Assembly (NCBI RefSeq): GCF_002155425.1
Contig: NZ_MUYG01000009.1
Coordinates: 372,001 to 436,000, forward strand
DNA: 64,000 nucleotides
Direction: 5' to 3'
Source of the DNA: Erythrobacter donghaensis
GTDB lineage: Bacteria; Pseudomonadota; Alphaproteobacteria; Sphingomonadales; Sphingomonadaceae
Shown here: positions 39,687 to 48,924 of the stretch, piece after piece
Position numbering within the stretch: the stretch's first letter is position 1
Layout: every line of letters begins with the position of its first letter
Notes under the pieces: model-generated
Told to the model about the DNA's origin: nothing
Databases searched by the model: none
What the model saw: only the letters and a program-made list of their open reading frames with translations
Program-made: the position numbers and the translations under genes

Positions 39687-40814
39687 TCACACCCGCATCG
39701 GCATCAGCACATACAACGCACGGGCGGACTCGTTTTCGCGGATCAGCGTCGGCGCGCCGGCGTCGGCGAGGTGGAGTTCCACCATGTCGCTGTCGATCTG
39801 GCCGAGGATGTCCTTCAGGTAGTTGGCGTTGAAGCCGATCTCCAGCCCTTCCGAGCGGTATTCCGCCGCCAGTTCTTCCGCCGCGGTGCCGTTGTCGGGC
39901 GAAGTGACCGACAGCGTCACGCGGTCCTGATCCAGCCCGATCTTGACCGCGCGGGTCTTTTCAGTGGCGATGGTGGCCACGCGGTCGACGCCCGAGAAGA
40001 ACAGCTTGGGATCGACCTTCAGCAGCTTGTCGTTGGCAGTCGGGATCACGCGGCTGTAATCGGGGAAGGTGCCGTCGATCAGCTTGGAGGTCAGCACCAC
40101 CCCGCCTTCACCGCCCAGCGTGAAGCGGATCTTGCTGGCCGACAGGTCGATCAGCACATTGCTGTCGAGCGCTTCGTCGAGCAGCTTGCGCAGCTCGCCC
40201 ACGGCTTTGCGCGGCACAATCACATCGGGCATTCCGGCGGCGCCTTCGGGGCGCGGCAGGGTGAAGCGCGCGAGGCGGTGGCCGTCGGTGGCGGCGGCCT
40301 TCAGCAGCGGCTCGTCCTCGTCGGTGACGTGGAGGAAGATGCCGTTGAGATAGTAGCGCGTTTCCTCGGTCGAGATCGCGAAACGGGTGCGGTCGATCAG
40401 CTCGGCGAGCATCCGCGCCGGGATTTCGAAGCTGGTCGGCAGATCGCCTTCAACAATCACCGGAAAATCGTCGCGCGGCAGGGTCGGCAGCTTGAAGTTC
40501 GACCGGCCGGCCTTGACCTCCAACCGGTTGTCGCTGGTGGTGAGGCTGACCTGGCTACCCTCGGGCAGCTTCCTCGCAATATCGAACAGCAAGTGCGCCG
40601 AAACGGTGATCGCACCGGGCTGATCGACCGAGGAGGCGCTCATGGTTTCAACCACTTGCAGATCGAGGTCGGTCGCCATCACCCGCACGCCGCCGCCGAG
40701 GTCGGCATCGATCAGAACGTTGGAAAGGATCGGGATGGTGTTGCGGCGCTCCACCACCGATTGCACGTGGGAAAGGCACCGCAGCAGCGTCGCGCGTTCG
40801 ATCGTGGCCTTCAT
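39687..40814 (-). CDS. dnaN: DNA polymerase III beta sliding clamp
   Basis: 375 residues, three clamp subdomains. Starts MKATIERATLLRCLSHVQSVVERRNTIPILSNVLI and ends in RALYVLMPMRV, both typical. Processivity clamp of the replicative polymerase. It is not next to dnaA here, as is common in this order. The long opposite-strand ORF is a shadow. Confidence 0.97.
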   Translation of the reverse strand: MKATIERATLLRCLSHVQSVVERRNTIPILSNVLIDADLGGGVRVMATDLDLQVVETMSASSVDQPGAITVSAHLLFDIARKLPEGSQVSLTTSDNRLEVKAGRSNFKLPTLPRDDFPVIVEGDLPTSFEIPARMLAELIDRTRFAISTEETRYYLNGIFLHVTDEDEPLLKAAATDGHRLARFTLPRPEGAAGMPDVIVPRKAVGELRKLLDEALDSNVLIDLSASKIRFTLGGEGGVVLTSKLIDGTFPDYSRVIPTANDKLLKVDPKLFFSGVDRVATIATEKTRAVKIGLDQDRVTLSVTSPDNGTAAEELAAEYRSEGLEIGFNANYLKDILGQIDSDMVELHLADAGAPTLIRENESARALYVLMPMRV

Positions 40815-40975
40815 CGCTTGTCCCTATCGGTCCTGTGTATGGCAAAGGGGCGAAGGAATCGCCCTCAAGCGCCGGAAAGTCATGCAAACCTTAGCGTGGG
40901 TGGCGCGTCGGGCAAGTTGGCGGCTTTGCGAGGGGCGACGCGGCTGGGGATAAGGGGGCGCAAGAGGCCCTCGCC

Positions 40976-41740
40976 CTACCCCAGCATCGCCATCCCGCCG
41001 TTCACGTGGAGCGTTTCGCCCGTTACGTATGCGGCCTCGCGGCTGGCGAGGAAGGCGACGGCAGCGCCGATCTCGCTCCCCTCTCCCATGCGGCCCATCG
41101 GGATACGCCCGTTGATCGCGGCCTGCTGCTTCTCGTCGAGTGCGGCGGTCATCGCGGTGCGGATGAAGCCGGGGGCGACGCAATTGGCGGTGATCCCGCG
41201 GCTGGCGACTTCCTGCGCGAAGGCCTTGGTCATGCCGGTGAGGCCCGCCTTGGCGGCGCAGTAGTTCATCTGGCCCGGATTGCCGGTCGCGCCGACGACG
41301 CTGGTGATGTTGATGATCCGCCCGAAGCGCGCCTTCATCATTGGGCGCGCCGCGGCACGCATCAGGCGGAAGCTGGCTTCGAGGTTGATGCGGATCACCT
41401 GATCCCATTCCTCGTCCTTCATCCGCATGCCCAGGTTGTCGCGGGTGATGCCGGCGTTGTTCACGAGGATGTCGATCGTCCCCAGCGTGTCGAGCGTCGC
41501 CGGGATCAGCTCTTCGACCTGGGTTGGATTGCCCAGATCGCAGGTGATCTCGACATGACCATCGTGGTCGTGGTGCGGATAGGCTTCGTTGAGCTCGTCG
41601 CGGAAGGCGCGCAGCTTGGCCGCGCTCGATCCCGAAAGCGCGAGCCGAGCGCCCTGGCTGGCCAGCGCATGCGCGATGCTCGACCCGATCCCGCCGCTGG
41701 CGCCTGTCACCAGCGCATTCATGCCCTTCAGGGAAAACAT
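40976..41740 (-). CDS. fabG: 3-oxoacyl-ACP reductase FabG
   Basis: 254-residue short-chain dehydrogenase. NADPH motif TGASGGIGSS, NNAG, catalytic Ser in NITSVVG and YCAAK as YxxxK. Reduces 3-ketoacyl-ACP in fatty acid synthesis. An AGGAG ribosome-binding site lies before ATG 41740. It is the last gene of the fabD-hypothetical-fabG run, 12 bases after the previous stop. Confidence 0.95.
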   Translation of the reverse strand: MFSLKGMNALVTGASGGIGSSIAHALASQGARLALSGSSAAKLRAFRDELNEAYPHHDHDGHVEITCDLGNPTQVEELIPATLDTLGTIDILVNNAGITRDNLGMRMKDEEWDQVIRINLEASFRLMRAAARPMMKARFGRIINITSVVGATGNPGQMNYCAAKAGLTGMTKAFAQEVASRGITANCVAPGFIRTAMTAALDEKQQAAINGRIPMGRMGEGSEIGAAVAFLASREAAYVTGETLHVNGGMAMLG

Positions 41741-41752
41741 TCCGCCCCGCTC

Positions 41753-42334
41753 CTATTGTGCCGTAAAGGTGCGCATGCTGGTGCGCTGCATCGCCTTGGT
41801 TGCGAGAAAGGCCCCGACATATTCGGCCTTCGTCACATCCAGCCCCAGCCCAGTTTCGACCATGAAGGCGCCGAACACCACCGCATTATCATTGCTGACC
41901 GTGGCATCGCCGCCCGTCATTCCGATCATGACCTGCTCCTCGATGGCGGTCCACAGCTTGGTGCGATCCCCCTTGGCGAGCGCGGCCTCGACCTTAGCGA
42001 TTTCCGCCGGCGTGAGCGGTCCATGACGGCGCATCCCGATTTCCATCAAGCGGCCCAGTTCGAACAGGATCGCAGGCTGGAGATCGGCCTGCTCCCATTG
42101 CAGCTGGTCGCCGCACTGCATCGCGGTGCTGCCAACCAGCGCGCCGAGCTGGTTCAGCGCCGGATTGTCGCCGCCGCTCAGGAGATCGATCTGCGGCAGC
42201 AGGCCATCGATCTGCGCGCGCTGTTCGGGGGTGTAGGCCTGTTCGGCGCAGGCCAGTTCCTTGACATCGCCCGCGTGCCCGGGCGCAGCGATTATCAATG
42301 CCGCGCCCGCCAGCACAAACAATCCGCGCATCAC
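41753..42334 (-). CDS. Secreted hypothetical protein between fabD and fabG
   Basis: 193 residues starting at GTG (42334) or ATG (42331). A signal peptide (GLFVLAGAALIIAAPGHAG) predicts export. The mature part has two conserved-looking cysteines (ELACAEQAY, AMQCGDQLQ) and helical repeats but matches no family I know. Its start overlaps the fabD stop, so it is translationally coupled to a fatty acid synthesis gene, which is odd for an exported protein. Confidence 0.65.
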   Translation of the reverse strand: MMRGLFVLAGAALIIAAPGHAGDVKELACAEQAYTPEQRAQIDGLLPQIDLLSGGDNPALNQLGALVGSTAMQCGDQLQWEQADLQPAILFELGRLMEIGMRRHGPLTPAEIAKVEAALAKGDRTKLWTAIEEQVMIGMTGGDATVSNDNAVVFGAFMVETGLGLDVTKAEYVGAFLATKAMQRTSMRTFTAQ

Positions 42335-43281
42335 AGCATCTCCTTCGCAAAGGCCTCGAGATCCTGCATGGTCACGAGGCTGGTCACCTGCGCGTCCTTG
42401 TCGGTCCGACCGACCATCGGCCCGACCACCTTGCCGCCCAGTTCGACGAAGCTTTCCACCCCATCGGCGCGCATGGCAAGCACAGTTTCCCGCCAGCGAA
42501 CCCGGCCAGTGACCTGTTCGACCAGCAGCTTGCGGCTTTCCTCGGGGTCAGTGACGGGCGCAGCGGTGACGTTGGCGTAGAGCGGTACCGCCAGCGCGCC
42601 GGGCGGGGTTGCGGCAAGGGCATGGGCCATGCGTTCTGCCGCCGGGGCCATCAGCGAGGAATGAAACGGGGCCGAGACATTAAGGATCATGCCGCGCTTG
42701 ATCCCGAATTCCTTCACCAGCCCGACCGCCCGCTCGATTGCCCCCGTGTGGCCCGAGATCACCACCTGCGACGGGTCGTTGTCGTTGGCGACTTCGCAAA
42801 CTTGACCTTGCGCGGCAGCCTCGGCCAGCGCCTTCGCCTGCTCGACATTGGCGCCCAGCAGCACCGCCATCGTGCCCTCGCCAAGCGGCACGGCGGCCTG
42901 CATCGCCCATCCGCGCAGCTTCAGGAGGCGCGCGGCGTCGGTCAGCTTGAACGCCCCGATCGCGGCGAGCGCGGTGTATTCGCCGAGCGAGTGGCCCGCG
43001 ACGCAGTTCGCCTGTTCGAGCAGCTTCACGCCGAAATCGCGCTCGAGCACGCGCAGGGTGGCGATGGCATTGGCCATGATCGCGGGCTGGGCGTTTTCGG
43101 TCAGCGTGAGGCGGTCTTCAGGCCCCTCGCGCATCATCGCCGAAAGGTTCTGCCGCAGCGCATCGTCGACCTCGCCGAACACGTCGCGTGCCGCTTCGCT
43201 CGCCGCGGCAAGCTCCGCGCCCATGCCGACCTTCTGGCTCCCCTGCCCCGGAAAAATGAACGCGCGCATATCAGACCCCAT
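42331..43281 (-). CDS. fabD: Malonyl-CoA:ACP transacylase FabD
   Basis: 316 residues. FPGQGSQKVGMG at the N-terminus, catalytic Ser in GHSLGEYTAL, and the Arg of LKLRGWAMQ and His of NVSAPFHSSLM in place. Loads malonyl units on ACP. The start is ATG 43281 or ATG 43269 (MRAFIFPGQG, the commoner family start). Confidence 0.96.
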   Translation of the reverse strand: MGSDMRAFIFPGQGSQKVGMGAELAAASEAARDVFGEVDDALRQNLSAMMREGPEDRLTLTENAQPAIMANAIATLRVLERDFGVKLLEQANCVAGHSLGEYTALAAIGAFKLTDAARLLKLRGWAMQAAVPLGEGTMAVLLGANVEQAKALAEAAAQGQVCEVANDNDPSQVVISGHTGAIERAVGLVKEFGIKRGMILNVSAPFHSSLMAPAAERMAHALAATPPGALAVPLYANVTAAPVTDPEESRKLLVEQVTGRVRWRETVLAMRADGVESFVELGGKVVGPMVGRTDKDAQVTSLVTMQDLEAFAKEML

Positions 43282-43304
43282 CCGTTATGATTTGGGGCGC
43301 GCCG

Positions 43305-44135
43305 TTACGTCCGCACGGGCGGGCTGGCAAGGCCGAAGGGTACAACCCTGTTGGCAGAATAGTGCCCGATCAGCGCCCGGCCGAGGTAGGGCACGCCCAT
43401 ACGCGCGCACCAGAATTGCGCGATTTCTTCCTCGGTCTGACCGAATTCGACGTAGTTTTCCGGCACATCGGTGATCGCGCCCAGCCTGAGACCGGCCAGC
43501 CGCGGCAGCGTTCCGGCCAGGTGGAAGAACAGGCGGTCGACCGAATACATGTGCTCAGCCACTTCCTCGACCATCAGCACGTGGCCGGTAAGGTCGGGCA
43601 TCATCTGCGTGCCGGTCAGCATCGCCAGCGTGATGAGGTTGAAGGCCGCCGCCGGGGTCGTGCCGTCGAGGCTGGGTTCGACCCCGCTGGTGTCGCCCTC
43701 GAGCCAGCGCAGCACCCGCCGGATCGCCTCGCGCCCGCCTTCGGACCGGGAACTCACCGGCATGTGGCCGTGGACGCACTGGCCGATGCGCGCCTTGTAG
43801 AGCGCGGCAAGCAAGTAGCCCGCGTCCGAAAAGCCGACATAGGTCTTGGCCCGCGCCGCCTCGTTCATCCGCACCACCGCCGCCTCGGCAATGCGGTTCG
43901 AGCCGTAGCCGCCCTTGGCGAACCACACGACATCGAAGGCCGGATCATTGGCGCAGTCGAGCAACGCGGTCAGGCGGGTGAGATCGTCCCCGGCGAAGTG
44001 GCCGTGCTGCGCGAAGCACTGTTCGTGGAAGGTAACGCGCACCTGCGGGAATTCGGCGGCGACCAATTGTTCGAGCGCCGCCTGCTGTTCGCGGGTGATG
44101 GGCGTGGCGGGTGCGCAGATGGCGATATTCGTCAT
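43305..44135 (-). CDS. ldcA: LD-carboxypeptidase (S66, LdcA type)
   Basis: 276 residues starting MTNIAICAPATPIT (ATG 44135); the earlier ATG would run into the divergent promoter region. GGYGSNR and YVGFSDAGYLL (catalytic Ser) are typical of S66, with GHVLMVEEV carrying the Glu and a later His (LIGHYSANR). Cleaves the terminal D-Ala from cytoplasmic murein tetrapeptide. The divergently encoded Mpl uses the tripeptide product, so the two form a recycling pair. Confidence 0.85.
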   Translation of the reverse strand: MTNIAICAPATPITREQQAALEQLVAAEFPQVRVTFHEQCFAQHGHFAGDDLTRLTALLDCANDPAFDVVWFAKGGYGSNRIAEAAVVRMNEAARAKTYVGFSDAGYLLAALYKARIGQCVHGHMPVSSRSEGGREAIRRVLRWLEGDTSGVEPSLDGTTPAAAFNLITLAMLTGTQMMPDLTGHVLMVEEVAEHMYSVDRLFFHLAGTLPRLAGLRLGAITDVPENYVEFGQTEEEIAQFWCARMGVPYLGRALIGHYSANRVVPFGLASPPVRT

Positions 44136-44191
44136 GTGCCCCAGACTATGGCGCTTGTCAGGGGGCGCGCAAGCCAATAACCCAATGCGAT

Positions 44192-45619
44192 ATGGATAAC
44201 GGGATCATCGCCGGGTCGCTCGCAGGGCGGCCGCTGTTCTTCTGCGGCATCGGCGGGTCCGGAATGCTGCCGCTGGCGCAGATCGCGCATGGGCTTGGCC
44301 ACCCTGTTGCAGGGTCGGATCGCAGCCGCGATCAGGGCCGCACGCCCGAAAAATTCGTCTGGATGGAAAGCGCGGGCTTCACCCTGTTTCCGCAGGACGG
44401 CAGCGGCGTGTCCTCACCAGAGCAAGTGCTGATCGCCTCTGCCGCAATCGAGGACAGCGTGCCTGAAGTGGTCCGCGCGCGCGAACTTGGCTGCCCGCGC
44501 CTCAGCCGCGCCGAGCTGCTATCGCACCTGTTCAACGCCGCCGATTTCTCGGTCGCGGTCGGCGGCACCTCTGGCAAGTCCACCGTCACCGGGATGATCG
44601 CCTGGATCCTGACCGAAATGGGCCATGACCCGACGGTCATGAACGGCGCGGTGATGAAAAACTTCATCTCGCCCGCAAGCCCCTTCGCCTCGGCCCGGAT
44701 CGGATCGCGCGACCTGTTCGTCAGCGAGGTGGACGAGAGCGACGGCTCGATCGCGCTCTACCGCCCGACCATCGGCGTGCTGCTCAATGTCAGCCTCGAT
44801 CACAAGACCATCGAGGAATTGCGCGTGCTGTTCGGCAATTTCGTCGGCAAGGCCGGGACAGCGGTGATCAATCTCGATAGCGCGGAGGCTGGTTATCTCG
44901 TCCCCCGCGCGCAGAAAAAGGTGACCTTCGGGGTCAGAATACGCTCCGCCGATATCACGGTAGATCCGGATTCGATCGACCAGAGCGAGCTCGGCCTGCG
45001 CGCGGCGGTGATCGACAACCGCAAGCGCGAGGTGTTTCCGCTGATCCTGCCGATGCCGGGCCTGCACAACCTCTCCAACGCCCTGGCGGCCATCGCGGCG
45101 GCGAGCGCGGCGGGGATCGCGGTGGGCCATGCCACCTATGCCTTGCGCAGTTTTCAGGGGCTGGCACGGCGCTTCGAGGTGATCGGCACGACCCCGTCCG
45201 GCACCACGGTAATCGACGATTTCGGCCACAACCCGGAAAAATGCGCCGCCACCCTGCGCACGCTCAAGGCGACCCCCGGCCGGGTGGTCGCCTTCTTCCA
45301 GCCTCACGGCTACGGCCCCTTGCGCCAGATGGGTGAGGAACTCGCCGCGACTTTCGTGCGTGAGCTTGGGCCGGACGATGTGACGCTGATGTGCGACCCG
45401 GTCTATTTCGGCGGCACGGTGGATCGCTCTGTCGGCAGCGAGCGGATCGTGGCGCTGATCAAGGACGCTGGCGGTTCGGCCGAGCATATCCCTGCCCGCG
45501 AGGACTGCGGCGACCGGATCGCGGCCCTCGCCCGCCCCGGCGACCGGATCGTGGTGATGGGCGCGCGCGACGACACGCTGACGGAGTTTGCGCGATCGCT
45601 TCTCCCCCGCCTCCCCTGA
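44192..45619 (+). CDS. mpl: Mur ligase of the Mpl/MurC family
   Basis: 475 residues. N-terminal Rossmann FCGIGGSGMLPLA (UDP-sugar), ATP site VGGTSGKSTVTG, the NxSxDH motif (NVSLDHKTIEEL), then C-terminal IDDFGHNPEKCAATLRTL. Likely ligates recycled murein tripeptide to UDP-MurNAc (Mpl) rather than L-Ala (MurC), since it pairs divergently with an LD-carboxypeptidase. MurC itself is expected elsewhere in the dcw cluster. Start ATG 44192. Confidence 0.82.
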   Translation: MDNGIIAGSLAGRPLFFCGIGGSGMLPLAQIAHGLGHPVAGSDRSRDQGRTPEKFVWMESAGFTLFPQDGSGVSSPEQVLIASAAIEDSVPEVVRARELGCPRLSRAELLSHLFNAADFSVAVGGTSGKSTVTGMIAWILTEMGHDPTVMNGAVMKNFISPASPFASARIGSRDLFVSEVDESDGSIALYRPTIGVLLNVSLDHKTIEELRVLFGNFVGKAGTAVINLDSAEAGYLVPRAQKKVTFGVRIRSADITVDPDSIDQSELGLRAAVIDNRKREVFPLILPMPGLHNLSNALAAIAAASAAGIAVGHATYALRSFQGLARRFEVIGTTPSGTTVIDDFGHNPEKCAATLRTLKATPGRVVAFFQPHGYGPLRQMGEELAATFVRELGPDDVTLMCDPVYFGGTVDRSVGSERIVALIKDAGGSAEHIPAREDCGDRIAALARPGDRIVVMGARDDTLTEFARSLLPRLP

Positions 45620-45654
45620 GCCTCTACGCCCGCGCGCGCCGCCATGCCTGGTAC

Positions 45655-45906
45655 ATGGCGGGAACGCTCGTGTTCTCGCTGCTGCTGATCGCGACGACCG
45701 ACCAGCTGTTTGGCCATTCGACGCTCGCCTTCGCCGCGGCCATCGTGCTGCTGTTTGTCGTCAACCGCCCGATCCTCGGCTTCAACTGCCCGAGGTGCGG
45801 CAAGAACGCGTTCTTTCGCGGCCGGTTCGCGGTGGTCTGGCCCAACCGCATCTGCACCCGGTGTGGGCTCGATCTCGACGAGGCCCCGCCTTCGCAAAAT
45901 CGCTGA
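45655..45906 (+). CDS. Small TM zinc-ribbon protein
   Basis: About 83 residues. Two N-terminal membrane segments (TLVFSLLLIATTD and LAFAAAIVLLFVV) are followed by a zinc ribbon with two CxxC pairs (CPRCGKNAF, CTRCGLDL). The start is uncertain because the reading continues a short way upstream of ATG 45655 into the mpl 3' end. Function unknown. Confidence 0.6.
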   Translation: MAGTLVFSLLLIATTDQLFGHSTLAFAAAIVLLFVVNRPILGFNCPRCGKNAFFRGRFAVVWPNRICTRCGLDLDEAPPSQNR

Positions 45907-45942
45907 TGGCTGCGCGGACGGGGCAAGTGTAGCCAGTCGTCC

Positions 45943-47481
45943 ATGCACCCCCGAGATTTCAGCCTCGACACCCTGCTCACGAACTGCGCGCAACGTCATG
46001 CGCAACGGCTGGCGACAGTCGACGGCACGCAGCGGCTCACCTGGGCCGAGCTCGATGCCCGCGTAACGAATCTCGCATGCTGGATGCTGTCGCGCGGGAT
46101 CGCGCCGGGGGATCGCATCGCTCTGCTGCTGACCGACGGCGCGCCGTTCCTCACGACCCTGCTCGCTTGCGGCCGGATCGGGGCGATTGCGGTGCTGCTC
46201 AACTGGCGGTTGGCCCCGGCAGAACTCGCGTGGATCTGCGGCGATGCCGAGCCTGCCATAACCTTCGTGAACCCGCGCTTCGCCGCCCTGCTGGCCGGAG
46301 CCGAAGCGGGCGAGGTGCACGAGGTCGACGAGGCCCACGCGGCCGACGGAGTGTTCGAAACCCTTGTCGCCGGTTCCCACGGGTCGGTCCGCCACCCCGA
46401 AGACCTCGCGCTCACCCCCGAACGCCCGTTCTACATGATGTACACCAGCGGCACGACGGGCAAGCCCAAGGGCTGCCTGCAGGCGGGCAGCGCGGTGGCG
46501 GCGAGCGCGCTCGGCTTCGCGCAGCATCGCGGATTTCGGCACGACGAGGTGCTGCTGTCGGTCAATCCGCTGTTCCATGTCGTCGGCATGCAGCAGGTCG
46601 CCGCGATGCTCGCCTGTGGGGGCACAAGCGTGTTTGCGGGCCGCGACGATGATAGCGCGGCGATCCTCGACCTGCTCCACCGCGAAGGCTGCACCACTAC
46701 CAGCGCCTTTCCGACGATCTGCTTTCCGTGGGCCACGATGGAGCCGGTGCGCGGTGGGCGGATGCCGCTCACCAACTACACTGGCGGGGCGGGTATGGGC
46801 CGCCCGCAGATGTATGAGTTCATCGAGAAGGAGTGGGACGCGCGCGTCGTCGGCGGCTATGGCCAGACCGAGATTTGCGGCTTCGCGACCTTCATCGACT
46901 ACCCGGACATGCTCGAAGCCTCCCGCTCGATCGGCTGGACTCTGCCCCATGTGCAGATGACCGTGCTCGACCCTGACGGCCATCGCCTGCCCCACGGCGA
47001 GGAAGGCGAGCTGGCCTTGCGCGGGCCTTCGGTCATGCTCGGCTATTGGCGCAACCCCGAGGCGAGCGAGGCTGCGCTCGGCCACGGCTGGCTGAGGACG
47101 GGCGATCTCGGCACGATGGACGATCGCGGGCGCGGCTATCTGCTGGGCCGCGCCAAGGAGCTGATCAAGACCGGCGGCGAAAACGTCTATCCGGCCGAGG
47201 TCGACGCAGTCTTCGCCGCCATGCCCGAAGTCGCCGACGCGGGCTGCTGCGGCGTGCCCGACCGCAAGTGGGGCGAGGCGGTCAAGGCCTTCGTGGTGCT
47301 GAAACCCGGCCAAACGCTAACCCGCGCGGAAATCACGCAACGCTTCAAGGGCCAGATCGCAGGGTACAAGCGCCCGCGCTATATCGAATTCGTCGATCAG
47401 TTGCCGCGCGATCCGATCGGCAAGCTGCTGCGCCGCGAGCTCTCGGCCCGGCCCGTTACGCCCGATCAGGCAGCGGGTTAG
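45943..47481 (+). CDS. Acyl-CoA synthetase (class I adenylate-forming)
   Basis: 512 residues. ATP motif YTSGTTGKPKG, GYGQTE, GDLGTMDDRGRGYLLGR, and the C-terminal catalytic Lys region (PRDPIGKLLRR). Activates a carboxylic acid as CoA thioester; substrate not predictable. There is no neighbour that fixes the pathway; dehydrogenase or hydratase genes are not adjacent. Confidence 0.9.
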   Translation: MHPRDFSLDTLLTNCAQRHAQRLATVDGTQRLTWAELDARVTNLACWMLSRGIAPGDRIALLLTDGAPFLTTLLACGRIGAIAVLLNWRLAPAELAWICGDAEPAITFVNPRFAALLAGAEAGEVHEVDEAHAADGVFETLVAGSHGSVRHPEDLALTPERPFYMMYTSGTTGKPKGCLQAGSAVAASALGFAQHRGFRHDEVLLSVNPLFHVVGMQQVAAMLACGGTSVFAGRDDDSAAILDLLHREGCTTTSAFPTICFPWATMEPVRGGRMPLTNYTGGAGMGRPQMYEFIEKEWDARVVGGYGQTEICGFATFIDYPDMLEASRSIGWTLPHVQMTVLDPDGHRLPHGEEGELALRGPSVMLGYWRNPEASEAALGHGWLRTGDLGTMDDRGRGYLLGRAKELIKTGGENVYPAEVDAVFAAMPEVADAGCCGVPDRKWGEAVKAFVVLKPGQTLTRAEITQRFKGQIAGYKRPRYIEFVDQLPRDPIGKLLRRELSARPVTPDQAAG

Positions 47482-47625
47482 CCGTTCATCGCGGGCTGGC
47501 CACGCCCTGACGGACGCCCATCACCCGCTGCGCCAAAGCCTTGCAATCCTGTCGGGGATTTGCAATTTCCCTGTCATGCAGATTGGTCCTCACGCCGGGG
47601 GCGCGGCAAGGGAAACTGATCTATC

Positions 47626-48276
47626 ATGGCAGGTTACGAGCTCACCGGGGAACGCCGCCTGACGCGCATCAAACGCAAGGTGCAGCAGTTTTTCGGACCC
47701 TGGGGCGTGTTTTTCCAAGGCTTTCTTGAGCATCCGGTGATGGTCGGCTCGATCATCCCCTCGTCGCGCTTCACCATCCGCAAGATGCTCGCGCCGGTCG
47801 ACTGGAGCCGCTGCAAGCTTTTCGTCGAATACGGGCCGGGCGTGGGCACCTTCTGCCGCCCGGTGCTCGACCGCCTGCCGCGCGACGGGATGCTGATCGT
47901 GATCGACACCAACCCGCTGTTCATCGACTATCTGAAGCGCACCATCGGAGACAGCCGCTTCATCGCGGTGCACGGATCGGCCGAGGATGTGGAGGAGATC
48001 ATCCGCGCGCACGGCCACGAACAGGCGGATTACGTGCTCTCGGGCCTGCCTTTTTCGACCCTGCCTGACGGTGTCGGCCCGCGCATCGCGGCGGCGACGG
48101 CGCGGGCGGTGCGTCCCGGCGGGGCCTTCCTGACCTACCAGTTCAGCAAGTCGGCGCGGAACCTCACCGCGCAGCATTTCGACCGGGTCGATGACGGGTT
48201 CGAACTGCTCAACATCCTCCCCTGCCGCCTAGCCTGGGGCTGGAAGGCCGAGGGGCAGAAAACGGAAGCCGCCTAA
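47626..48276 (+). CDS. SAM methyltransferase, PmtA-like
   Basis: 216 residues. FVEYGPGVGTFCRPVLD (SAM motif I), VIDTNPLFIDYL, HGSAEDV, ADYVLSGLPFSTLPDGV and the N-terminal EHPVMVGSIIPSS are shared with Sinorhizobium-type phospholipid N-methyltransferases, often mis-named rRNA adenine methyltransferase. Possible role: phosphatidylethanolamine to phosphatidylcholine. Its stop overlaps the convergent GST stop by four bases. Confidence 0.65.
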   Translation: MAGYELTGERRLTRIKRKVQQFFGPWGVFFQGFLEHPVMVGSIIPSSRFTIRKMLAPVDWSRCKLFVEYGPGVGTFCRPVLDRLPRDGMLIVIDTNPLFIDYLKRTIGDSRFIAVHGSAEDVEEIIRAHGHEQADYVLSGLPFSTLPDGVGPRIAAATARAVRPGGAFLTYQFSKSARNLTAQHFDRVDDGFELLNILPCRLAWGWKAEGQKTEAA

Positions 48277-48914
48277 GCCTCAAGCACGCGCCGCCCGGCT
48301 TCCTCGCGCTCCACGGCGCGGGCGTAGGCAGGCCGCGCAGTCAGGCGCTCGCGGTAGGCCTTGAGGTTGTCCGGCACACCCTCGTCCAGCCCGACGCTTT
48401 GGGCCAGAATCAGCGCATAGCCGATGCAGATGTCGGCCACGGTGAAGCGGTCGGCGCAGAGGTAATCGCGGGTCTCGAGCCGCTGCTCGACCTTGACCAA
48501 CCGCTTGTGGAACCACTTGGCATAGGCCTCACCCGCGGCTTGCAGGCCCTTGTCCTTCTCGAACAGGCAGAAGCGCATATAGACCGTCTGCGGGAAAGTG
48601 ATCGTCGCATCGGCATGGTAGGTGTAGTCGAGGTATTCGCCATAGTCCCGCTCCCCTGGCGCGATGGCGAGATCGGTGAAGCCGCCGCGCGTGGCGAGGT
48701 AATGCGCGATCGCGCAGCTCTCGGTCAGCTTCGTCTCACCATCGACCAGCATCGGCACTGTGCCGAGCGGGTTGATCGTCGTGTAGTCGGGCGCAAGATA
48801 GCGCGGCGGAAACGGCAGGATTCTGAGGTCGATATCGACCCCCGCCTCTTCCGCCGCCCAGGTCGCACGCAGGCCGCGGGAACGGGCGCAGGTGTAGAGG
48901 ATCGGCTTTGTCAT
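48273..48914 (-). CDS. Glutathione S-transferase family protein
   Basis: 213 residues beginning MTKPILYTCARSRGLR; thioredoxin-fold N-terminus with NPLGTVPMLVDGETKLTESCAIAHYLA (the cis-Pro and the Glu-Ser glutathione site), then an all-helical C-terminus (CADRFTVADICIGYAL). A specific substrate cannot be assigned. Confidence 0.85.
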   Translation of the reverse strand: MTKPILYTCARSRGLRATWAAEEAGVDIDLRILPFPPRYLAPDYTTINPLGTVPMLVDGETKLTESCAIAHYLATRGGFTDLAIAPGERDYGEYLDYTYHADATITFPQTVYMRFCLFEKDKGLQAAGEAYAKWFHKRLVKVEQRLETRDYLCADRFTVADICIGYALILAQSVGLDEGVPDNLKAYRERLTARPAYARAVEREEAGRRVLEA

Positions 48915-48924
48915 GCGCGCAGGC

